Assembly (NCBI RefSeq): GCF_014652535.1
Contig: NZ_BMYZ01000001.1
Location: 806,001-870,000, forward strand
DNA: 64,000 bases
Source: Cellvibrio zantedeschiae
GTDB lineage: Bacteria > Pseudomonadota > Gammaproteobacteria > Pseudomonadales > Cellvibrionaceae
Direction: 5' to 3'
Positions 56,749-63,869 of the stretch are shown here, piece after piece. A program made the translations under genes and the position numbers. The notes below the pieces were generated by a model, which worked only from the letters and a program-made list of their open reading frames with translations, had not been told where the DNA came from and searched no databases. Position 1 is the stretch's first letter. Each line of letters starts with the position of its first letter.

Positions 56749-57638
56749 ATTCTCCTCTGAAGTTACATCTGGAAGATGTCTATAAATCCTATGGCGAAAA
56801 AGTGGTGCTCGACAATATAGATCTTAAGGTTAGTGCTGGAGATTTATGTACCGTAGTAGGGCCAAGTGGTTGTGGTAAAACAACGCTGTTGCGCTTGCTG
56901 CTTGGGCAAGAAATTGCAGATGCAGGAAAAATTTTAATTGATGGTAAACCCGTTTCGCACCCCGATCCGGTACGCGGAATTGTTTATCAGAAATATTCGC
57001 TATTTCCTCATCTAAGTGTGTTTGACAATGTAATGCTTGGTTTGCGTCTTGGGGCTTCACCATGGTGGTTGCCGTGGCGGGATAAAACAGAAGATAAAGA
57101 TTTTGCGATGCATATGTTGGAAAAGCTTCGCCTAACTGATGCTCGCCATAAATATCCCCACGAATTATCGGGTGGTATGCAGCAACGTGTCGCCATTGCG
57201 CAAGCTTTGGTAAAACGTCCACCGATATTATTGATGGATGAACCTTTTGGAGCGCTCGACCCTGATACGCGTGAGCAAATGCAATTGTATTTAATGGAGT
57301 TGCATGAAGAATTGGCGCTAACAATCTTTTTTGTTACCCATGATTTGGAAGAGGCTTGCTACATAGGTACACGTTTGCTAATGGTCTCGCAATATTATTC
57401 TGATGATCGCGGTCATGAGGATGGTGTGAGGCGCGGAGCAAAAATCGTAGCTGATCATTTGTTGCAAAGACAACCACTTGCAACAACGGTGAAAGATAGC
57501 CGCGAGTTCCGTGAATTTATTGCGGAGTTGCGCCAGACCGGTTTTAACCCGGCCAATAAGCAACATGCAAAAGAATTTAATTTGCGACATCCGCAATCGT
57601 TTCAAACGTTGACTGATGCAGAGCATGTTAGAACTTAA
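56745..57638 (+). CDS. ABC importer ATP-binding protein (nitrate/sulfonate/taurine type)
   Basis: 297-residue ATPase. Walker A GPSGCGKTTLL (39-49), signature LSGGMQQRVAIAQAL, Walker B ILLMDEPFGALD and the H-loop FVTHDLEEACYIG are all intact. The C-terminal ~70 residues after the NBD (REFREFIAELRQTGFNPANK) extend beyond a minimal NBD and have no known function. Last gene of the tight eight-gene operon; a DUF4166 gene follows 20 bases later. Confidence 0.93.
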   Translation: MNSPLKLHLEDVYKSYGEKVVLDNIDLKVSAGDLCTVVGPSGCGKTTLLRLLLGQEIADAGKILIDGKPVSHPDPVRGIVYQKYSLFPHLSVFDNVMLGLRLGASPWWLPWRDKTEDKDFAMHMLEKLRLTDARHKYPHELSGGMQQRVAIAQALVKRPPILLMDEPFGALDPDTREQMQLYLMELHEELALTIFFVTHDLEEACYIGTRLLMVSQYYSDDRGHEDGVRRGAKIVADHLLQRQPLATTVKDSREFREFIAELRQTGFNPANKQHAKEFNLRHPQSFQTLTDAEHVRT

Positions 57639-57658
57639 CGAACGATGGAAAATCCTAA

Positions 57659-58195
57659 ATGGATAATGTTTTTGCGAAAATTATTGGTAGTGATTACGCC
57701 TTATTGTCAGCCCCTGTTCGTGAGTTCCATGAGGTTCAGAATGCGGTCTACGAAGGATTTGCTGTTGTAAAGGGGTCAAATAATCCGATTTCCAGAATTG
57801 TACGCAGAATATTCAGTTTTCCCGTTCCTGCAAAAAATACTTCAGTGTCAATTCTTATAACTCGTACGCCTGAATTAGATCAATGGAGTAGGGATTTTGG
57901 TGGTAGAAAGTTTTCTTCTTCGTTCTCACAGAATAATGTTGGCAAGGTTTTAAGTGAGTCCTTCGGGCCATTTTATTTTTATTTTTCGCTCACGGTATCT
58001 GATAGTCGCCTGAATTGGAATTTTGAACGTTGGTCGTTAGGTGTACTTCCTTTACCAAAATTTCTTGGTCCTAAAATTAAATCGTGGGAGGGAGAGGGGG
58101 AAAATGGGGGATACCGTTTTTTCTCGGAAGCTCATTTTCCGGTACTTGGTCAGCTCATATATTACGATGGTACTGTTTTTAAAAAGACCACATAA
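57659..58195 (+). CDS. DUF4166 domain protein
   Basis: 178 residues, no signal peptide or membrane helix. The pattern YEGFAVVKGSNNPISRIVRR, FSFPVPAKN, WSRDFGGRKFSS and a C-terminal GxxYRFxxEAHFPVLGQLIYYDG fits DUF4166, a domain often fused to saccharopine-dehydrogenase-like proteins; here it stands alone. Function unknown. It starts 20 bases after the ATPase gene and may be co-transcribed with the TelA/ABC operon, though its base composition looks somewhat A/T-richer than its neighbours. Confidence 0.78.
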   Translation: MDNVFAKIIGSDYALLSAPVREFHEVQNAVYEGFAVVKGSNNPISRIVRRIFSFPVPAKNTSVSILITRTPELDQWSRDFGGRKFSSSFSQNNVGKVLSESFGPFYFYFSLTVSDSRLNWNFERWSLGVLPLPKFLGPKIKSWEGEGENGGYRFFSEAHFPVLGQLIYYDGTVFKKTT

Positions 58196-58233
58196 GTAAC
58201 GACTTATCTTAACTTCTATTTGAAAAGCTATTT

Positions 58234-59433
58234 ATGAAAACATCTCGTCGCCCCTTAGATGGCATACGTGTTATTGAAATCGGCCAATTACTTGCTGGCC
58301 CTTTTGCGGGTTGTATGCTCGCGTATTTCGGTGCAGAAGTTATTAAAATCGAACCGCCGGAAGGTGATCCTATTCGTGGTTGGCGTGTGTTGGAAAATGG
58401 AACATCCCATTGGTGGCGCAGCATTGGGCGCAATAAAAAAAGTATTACCTTGGATTTAAAAAAATCCGAAGGTCAGCAAATCGCACGGCAATTAATTGAT
58501 AAGGCTGATGTGGTGATTGAAAATTTTCGCCCTGGTGTTATGGAAGGCTGGGGTTTGGGGCCTGATGAAATCAAAAAGTCCAATCCCAAATTGGTTTACG
58601 CACGTATTTCCGGCTACGGCCAAACAGGCCCTTATGCAAGCAAACCCGGTTTTGCATCTGTATGTGAGGGTATGAGTGGTTTTCGTTACGTAAATGGTTT
58701 TGCTGATCAAGCACCGGTGCGTCCCAATTTAAGTATTGGCGATACAATCTCAGGTATTCACGCTGCGCTTGGTATTGCACTTGCGTTGCTTGAACGTGAA
58801 AGAAATGGCGAAGGTGAAGGGCAGGTGGTTGATGTCGCGCTCTACGAATCCATGTTTAATTTAATGGAAGCTGTGGTGCCCGAATTTTCAGGCGCTGGCG
58901 TGATTCGTCAACCATCGGGCACTACGGTTACGGGAATTGTTCCCACCAACACTTATCGCTGTAAGAACAGAAAATATGTTGTTATTGGTGGCAATGGTGA
59001 TTCTATTTTTCAGCGTTTAATGGACGTTGCAGGTCATCCTGAAATGGCGAATGATCCGCGTATGGCTAATAATGCTGGTCGCGTAATTCATGAGGCTGAA
59101 ATTGATCATGCATTGGCAACCTGGTGTTTGAGTAAAGACGCTGATGAGATTCTTGAATTGCTTGATAAAGCACGCGTGCCTGCTGGACCCATTTATAATG
59201 TGGAAGATATGTTTGCTGACCCGCATTTTAATGCGCGGGGGATGTTTGAGCAGGTTGAGATAAATGGCAAGCCGTTAAAGATTCCAGCGATATTGCCGAA
59301 GCTTTCGGAGACGCCGGGGAGGACAGATTGGCCGGGGGGAGAGGTGGGGAGTCATACACTTGACGTATTGGAAGGTATTCTGAATTTTAATGCTGGGGAT
59401 ATTGCTAAATTGAAAGAGCAGGGTGTTATTTAA
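58234..59433 (+). CDS. CaiB/BaiF family III CoA-transferase
   Basis: 399-residue enzyme that would transfer CoA between carboxylic acids. Family blocks: LDGIRVIEIGQLLAGPFAGC, EVIKIEPPEGDPIRGW, NKKSITLDLKK, ENFRPGVMEGWGLG, RISGYGQTGPYASKPGF and DVALYESMFNLMEA. At the usual catalytic-aspartate position (YD in many members) it reads GFASVCEGMSG, so the canonical Asp is not seen. This GF(G/A)S variant occurs in a distinct subgroup whose substrates are not settled. Substrate unknown. Confidence 0.88.
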   Translation: MKTSRRPLDGIRVIEIGQLLAGPFAGCMLAYFGAEVIKIEPPEGDPIRGWRVLENGTSHWWRSIGRNKKSITLDLKKSEGQQIARQLIDKADVVIENFRPGVMEGWGLGPDEIKKSNPKLVYARISGYGQTGPYASKPGFASVCEGMSGFRYVNGFADQAPVRPNLSIGDTISGIHAALGIALALLERERNGEGEGQVVDVALYESMFNLMEAVVPEFSGAGVIRQPSGTTVTGIVPTNTYRCKNRKYVVIGGNGDSIFQRLMDVAGHPEMANDPRMANNAGRVIHEAEIDHALATWCLSKDADEILELLDKARVPAGPIYNVEDMFADPHFNARGMFEQVEINGKPLKIPAILPKLSETPGRTDWPGGEVGSHTLDVLEGILNFNAGDIAKLKEQGVI

Positions 59434-59470
59434 CTCTTTGTTTCGCCTCTTGGCGAGTCACTTTTCGTTC

Positions 59471-59518
59471 GGCAACTGCTCCTGCGTTGCTCTACCTCCT
59501 GCATCCATGCAGTCGTGC
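59471..59518 (+). repeat. 48-base unit, copy 1 of 3
   Basis: It begins GGCAACTGCTCCTGC and ends CATCCATGCAGTCGTGC. It differs at two positions from copy 2 (59574-59621). Confidence 0.9.
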
Positions 59519-59573
59519 TTGTCCAACGAAAAGTAACCAAAAGGAAGGACACCCCATTCGTTCCTATTTCCCC

Positions 59574-59621
59574 GGTAACTGCTCCTGCGTTACTCTACCT
59601 CCTGCATCCATGCAGTCGTGC
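59574..59621 (+). repeat. 48-base unit, copy 2 of 3
   Basis: Direct repeat of copy 1 with two substitutions (GGC to GGT, GTTGC to GTTAC). Confidence 0.9.
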
Positions 59622-59925
59622 GCGCTTCAGAAAATTGCTGTCGTTCCGACGCGACATCCATGTCGCGTAGTCACTCAAGCGCACGTCCTGTGCGCTTGCC
59701 AACAATTTTCTTCCAGTGCTCGGGGAACTCATAAGGGGCCCCGTTTGGTGCCAAAAAAGAAGATCAAGTTTTTTAATTATTAAAAAGCTTTAGCTTTTAG
59801 CTGTACTACATCCCATGCGAGTTCCCCGAGCATCGCAGGAAAATTAGTGTAAAACGCACAAGAAGTGCGTTTTAGTGACGATGCGACATGGATGTCGCAC
59901 CGGAACGACAGTGATTTTCTGAGAA

Positions 59926-59975
59926 GCACACGACTGCATGGATGCAGGAGGTAGAGCAACGCAGGAGCAGTTGCC
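59926..59975 (-). repeat. 48-base unit, copy 3 of 3, inverted
   Basis: Reverse complement of copy 1 apart from a two-base insertion near its left end (GCACACGACTGC against GCACGACTGC). Confidence 0.9.
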
Positions 59976-60165
59976 GGGGAAACAGGAACGAGACGGGTCG
60001 CTTTTCTTTTGGATACTTTTCTTTGGCGAAGCACAAAATTACAGGATAATAATTTTGCACAGCGCAGCTGCCCGCAGGGTGAAAGCCATAGATGGCTTTC
60101 ATGAACAAAAGTAACTCGCCAGCAGGCGAAAAAAACCTAAAAAATTTAAATTTGAATTATAAAAC

Positions 60166-60411
60166 ATGACTCTAAAACCCGGCCTATACCGCCACTACAA
60201 AGGCAATGACTACTACGTTTTCCAAGTCGCTCACCACAGCGAAACACGCGAAGCATTAGTTGTTTACCAATGTCTCTACGGCGACTACTCATGGTGGGTT
60301 CGTCCGCTTACTATGTTTACCGAAACTGTAGAAATCGGTGGCGAAATAATCCCGCGCTTTGCGTTTGTAAAAGAAATAAGTGCAGATGAAGCTGCGCAAA
60401 TGAATAGATAG
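60166..60411 (+). CDS. DUF1653 domain protein
   Basis: 81-residue soluble protein. The sequence LKPGLYRHYKGNDYYVFQVA, VVYQCLYGDYSWWVRPLTMF and PRFAFVKEI spans one complete DUF1653 domain, a small family of unknown function common in proteobacteria. It lies 16 bases before tadA on the same strand and is probably co-transcribed with it. Confidence 0.88.
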   Translation: MTLKPGLYRHYKGNDYYVFQVAHHSETREALVVYQCLYGDYSWWVRPLTMFTETVEIGGEIIPRFAFVKEISADEAAQMNR

Positions 60412-60427
60412 AGATGCAGAGGGCCCG

Positions 60428-60934
60428 ATGACAGATGTTCAGCAATTAAATGACGAAAAATATATGCGTCGCGCCATTGAGCTGGCTGCGCAAGGCGAGC
60501 AATTGGGTGAAGTTCCTGTAGGTGCGGTGATTGTTTGTGATGACGAAATTATTGGCGAAGGGTTTAATCAACCCATTACCGGCCACGACCCTACCGCTCA
60601 TGCAGAAGTAGTCGCTTTGCGTATCGCAGCTGAACGTGTTCAAAATTATCGGCTCGTTAATTCTACTCTTTATGTAACACTGGAGCCGTGCACCATGTGT
60701 GTGGGTGCTTTAATTCATGCGCGTATTGCTCGCTTGGTGTTTGGTACAACCGAACCAAAAGCTGGCGTTGTTGTAAGTCAGGCTCAGTTAATTGATTCCA
60801 GTTATTTTAATCATCGCATTGCAGTGCAGGGTGGTGTTTTAGCTGAAACGTGTCAGCATCAATTAAGTGATTTTTTTCGGCGCAGACGAGAAGAGTTAAA
60901 GCAGCAGAAGAATGAAAATAAATTGGTTGAGTAA
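60428..60934 (+). CDS. tadA: tRNA-specific adenosine deaminase TadA
   Basis: Converts A34 to inosine in the anticodon of tRNA(Arg)ACG. 168 aa. Zinc-dependent deaminase fold with the HAE motif (His58, Glu60 in PTAHAEVVAL) and PCTMC (Cys88, Cys91), flanked by LGEVPVGAVIV and ALIHARIARLVFG. The C-terminal FRRRREELKQQK tail is as expected. Ends at a bidirectional terminator. Confidence 0.95.
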   Translation: MTDVQQLNDEKYMRRAIELAAQGEQLGEVPVGAVIVCDDEIIGEGFNQPITGHDPTAHAEVVALRIAAERVQNYRLVNSTLYVTLEPCTMCVGALIHARIARLVFGTTEPKAGVVVSQAQLIDSSYFNHRIAVQGGVLAETCQHQLSDFFRRRREELKQQKNENKLVE

Positions 60935-60942
60935 ATGAAAAC

Positions 60943-60984
60943 TAATCAATGACTAATAGCCGGTCGGCTACTAGTCATTGATTA
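60943..60984. terminator. Bidirectional hairpin between tadA and the multidomain lipoprotein gene
   Basis: A 19-base stem (TAATCAATGACTAATAGCC with one mismatch to its partner) closes on a GGTC loop. The A/T-rich ends and convergent genes on both sides fit a shared terminator. Confidence 0.7.
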
Positions 60985-60988
60985 AATA

Positions 60989-63694
60989 TTATTTCAGTGT
61001 GACTTTAGCATCGGCCCAATCTGTGTGATCAGCGTAGGTGCCGTTGGTTTGTCCTTCAGTAGTTACGAGTTTTAATTCAATAACATCACTAATATCAAGA
61101 TCAACGGTTACGACTGGGTCGTTATCGTATTTGTCGCCACTGCGATACAACAATTTCCCATCACCATAAACAAGGAACTCTGCAGATGAAAGATGTTCTT
61201 TTGCATTGTCATCAATTCCAATGTCGCTGGTAAAACGCTTGGCCATTCCGTTGACTTGATAAACGATTGTGCTTGGTGCATGTGGCCCCAAACCTTTAGC
61301 ATAAGTTTTTTCATCGAGAGACAAGGTGCCGCCACTGGTGCTTTTGTCTATCCCTATGGGACCCCAACCATTGGTCCAAGATTTCATGGCCATATCAGAT
61401 AAATAAATTGTACCCGGGCCGGAATGAATATTTCTTCCGGTGGCGAGGGTGGCGACTTCCTGATTGCTCATTGCTGTATTGGATACGCAAAAATCAGTCA
61501 TTTCCCCTTTGAAGTGATCATTGTAAGAACTGGTGTAACCAATACGATTAGGAAAGGGAAATGCGCTACCAATTTTAATAATGGGATTACCATTTAAACG
61601 TACGTTGCCGGTAGATACTGAGCCTTCGAGGATTCCATTTACATAGATTAATGTGGTGCCGTTTGTTTTGCTGCGTACTACCGCAATATGTTTCCAGGTG
61701 TTGGTTGTGACATCACTGCTTGATTGAACAGATACATTTCCTACGGTGAACTTCAAAGAGTCCGGGCCCGCACTGGTTCGCACACCACGCAATTCGAAAC
61801 CTGATCCGTTATCGGCGCCTGCGTAAACTAAACCAACTCCCTCGGGAGTGCCTTCGGAAAATACCTGGTCAGACTTGATCCAAAAACTGATAGTAAAATC
61901 ATCGCCTACGAGATTAGAAATTTTCAGGTAATCGTCTATACCATCGAAAATAAATCCGGAACCTGACCAGGTATTACTTTGATTGGCATTATTTATAATT
62001 CCGTGATTGCGGTTAGTACTTGTGTCATAAGCAAACTTGGCTAAAGGTGTTGTTAAATTAAGACAGGTTGAGCGACTGCTAAATCCACCGAAGGGCCCAC
62101 CGGGAATCGCAGGAGAATTGCGATTACGTATTTTGAAACTATTTGCCCAGACCGGTTCACCGAAACCTGCGGTACCGCTCCATAAAAAACCATTCAAATA
62201 ATCGCGATAGAAGGCCAACCAGGTTCCGAGGTTATCGGTATTGTCGCGGTAGTTTCCGACAATAGGTTCATCCGCGCCACAGTCGAGCATACCCGCACCT
62301 GTAGGAGTACACAGCTGAGTGATTTTTCTCAGATAACCTAAGCCGGGTTGTTCGAAATAGTAATCGAGCTGGTGCATAAATTCATGAACAGATCCACCCA
62401 GTTGCGCCATATCATTGCCAAAAAATAACGGACTTGAATCGTCAATAGGTACGTTACTAAAAGCACCATTAAAACCATTCATGGATACTGCAAAAGTCAC
62501 GAGGCCGCCACCAATGGGCGCTGAGTGATTAATCAGTATTCCATCAAACCAACCTGCGTTAAGAATGATATCCATATCTTCTGGAATATCGGGCGGCGTT
62601 ACAGCTCCACCATCTACAAAGCTGGTAAGAACGTAAGGAGATTCGTAGTAATAAACATTTAATTTTACGCGGCCATTGGTGTAGTCGTGAAAAAAGCGCG
62701 GCAATGCTGTCTCTGACCAGAAGCGTTGTTTTTGACGCGCGCTTGTTGATGTTTTTCGCTCGGGCATGCCCGGAATTTTTGATTCTGGTTTGGCGATGAC
62801 TAATAAATTGAGTTCAGTTTTGGCTGCTGTGTCTGGCAATTTTCCAACTAGCATCCAACGTTGACCTGAATCACGTACACATTCCGCTTGCTTTGTATTT
62901 ATTTCAGCAACACTGGATTTTGTGCTGAGCGATAAACATTTAGATTTCTCTCCACTAGAGCGAATTTCATAAATACCATTTCTGGTTTCTGAAGACAGCA
63001 GATCCATTTTGCTGGCGAGATTGAATCGCCAAAGGTTGGCGCTAGCTTGCATGCAGTTCGTCATAGTCAAAGTGTCTGACCCAAGATTGGATCGGCCAAT
63101 ACACCAATTATTATCTTGCGACACAATTTGATAATCGCTACCGCTAAGGGGATTAACTTCCCAATTCGCTCTAAATTGCGAGCAATCTGTTTGCACGAGC
63201 GCCGCACCTTCATCTGCAGAGTTCATAGCAGGTGCCAGGCACAAGTTGCTAAGCTCTGATTTAAATTGAATTGTGTTTGTGAAACTTCTGCGTGAGCTTG
63301 ATGAGCTGGACGATGAATTCAATGAAGAAATTGAGCTTGATATTTTTGAGGAAGAACTGGAAGAAATTGCTGATGACGAACTCGATGAAGATTGTATTGA
63401 GCTGCTAGACGATGTTTGAGTAATAACGAGAGTTGATGAGCTTGTGCTACTGGACGAACTTGAAATAACCGTTTCAGAAAATTGTGAAGATTCGCTGAGG
63501 TTGGATAAAACGCTGGAGCTTGAATTGCTCGTGACAGCACTCGAGCTAGCGGAAGAGTTGATGTTACTGGAGCTGGTTGTTGCAGTGTTAACTGGAGCAG
63601 TTGTTGATGTTGAAGGGCTGGAGCCACCGCCACCGCATGCTTGTAATACCGTAATAAATGTTGCTAAAAAAAGCCAATGATAACGAGCCATCAT
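60989..63694 (-). CDS. Multidomain surface lipoprotein: Ser linker, ricin-like, HEXXH region, LamG, NPCBM
   Basis: 901 residues. Lipobox LQAC gives Cys20. A poly-serine linker (about 25-137), typical of Cellvibrio secreted enzymes, is followed by a ricin-B/CBM13-like domain (about 145-285, two QxW-like units), a central domain (about 295-545) with HEFMH at 437-441 that looks like a zinc metallopeptidase, a LamG/concanavalin-like domain (about 565-740; FDGIDDYLKISN, FTISFWIKSD) and a C-terminal NPCBM domain (about 762-901; GPIGIDKSTSGG, YAKGLGPHAPSTI). The carbohydrate-binding modules around a peptidase-like core suggest action on glycosylated or polysaccharide-bound substrates at the cell surface. 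Specific substrate unknown. Confidence 0.78.
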   Translation of the reverse strand: MMARYHWLFLATFITVLQACGGGGSSPSTSTTAPVNTATTSSSNINSSASSSAVTSNSSSSVLSNLSESSQFSETVISSSSSSTSSSTLVITQTSSSSSIQSSSSSSSAISSSSSSKISSSISSLNSSSSSSSSRRSFTNTIQFKSELSNLCLAPAMNSADEGAALVQTDCSQFRANWEVNPLSGSDYQIVSQDNNWCIGRSNLGSDTLTMTNCMQASANLWRFNLASKMDLLSSETRNGIYEIRSSGEKSKCLSLSTKSSVAEINTKQAECVRDSGQRWMLVGKLPDTAAKTELNLLVIAKPESKIPGMPERKTSTSARQKQRFWSETALPRFFHDYTNGRVKLNVYYYESPYVLTSFVDGGAVTPPDIPEDMDIILNAGWFDGILINHSAPIGGGLVTFAVSMNGFNGAFSNVPIDDSSPLFFGNDMAQLGGSVHEFMHQLDYYFEQPGLGYLRKITQLCTPTGAGMLDCGADEPIVGNYRDNTDNLGTWLAFYRDYLNGFLWSGTAGFGEPVWANSFKIRNRNSPAIPGGPFGGFSSRSTCLNLTTPLAKFAYDTSTNRNHGIINNANQSNTWSGSGFIFDGIDDYLKISNLVGDDFTISFWIKSDQVFSEGTPEGVGLVYAGADNGSGFELRGVRTSAGPDSLKFTVGNVSVQSSSDVTTNTWKHIAVVRSKTNGTTLIYVNGILEGSVSTGNVRLNGNPIIKIGSAFPFPNRIGYTSSYNDHFKGEMTDFCVSNTAMSNQEVATLATGRNIHSGPGTIYLSDMAMKSWTNGWGPIGIDKSTSGGTLSLDEKTYAKGLGPHAPSTIVYQVNGMAKRFTSDIGIDDNAKEHLSSAEFLVYGDGKLLYRSGDKYDNDPVVTVDLDISDVIELKLVTTEGQTNGTYADHTDWADAKVTLK

Positions 63695-63869
63695 GCATCC
63701 TTCTAGAAAAAATATTTGCCCTTATAGTTTTTTTCGCCATAAGTAATGAATTACTTTGTGCGATTTTAAGTGGGCGCAATTTTATCGGTTGGGATAGATA
63801 TGGCTCAAGCTTGGTAAGCGGCTAATTTGTGAATTAACCGCCATTTACCAATAATGTTCTAATCAATTG

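Larger units (their letters stand above)
59441..60131. repeat. Composite non-coding element of nested inverted repeats
   Basis: A 690-base stretch without a convincing gene. The ends (59441-59470 and 60101-60131) are inverted repeats, each with a hairpin CGCC-TCTT-GGCG or CGCC-AGCA-GGCG and an ACTTTT/AAAAGT box. Inside, a long imperfect inverted repeat runs from 59527-59730 to 59819-60021 (spacer ~88 bases), covering a 48-base unit present at 59471-59518, 59574-59621 and inverted at 59926-59975. The arms carry many small hairpins with TCCA/TGGA loops. It resembles the intergenic repeats with AAAAGTAACCAAAAG boxes seen in several proteobacteria; no transposase. Confidence 0.8.

Noticed and set aside
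54879-57638. Assignment of the importer as a nitrate, sulfonate or taurine transporter
   Set aside because: The ATPase and permease belong to that broad group, but the binding protein resembles the urea-carboxylase-region type, and no sulfonatase or nitrate-reduction gene is nearby. The substrate is left open.
59487-60108. Three open reading frames of 78-98 codons on both strands inside the composite repeat, with Cys/Pro-rich translations
   Set aside because: They are translations of inverted repeats, contain the hairpin units, have no good ribosome binding sites and no domain pattern. The symmetry explains the open frames.
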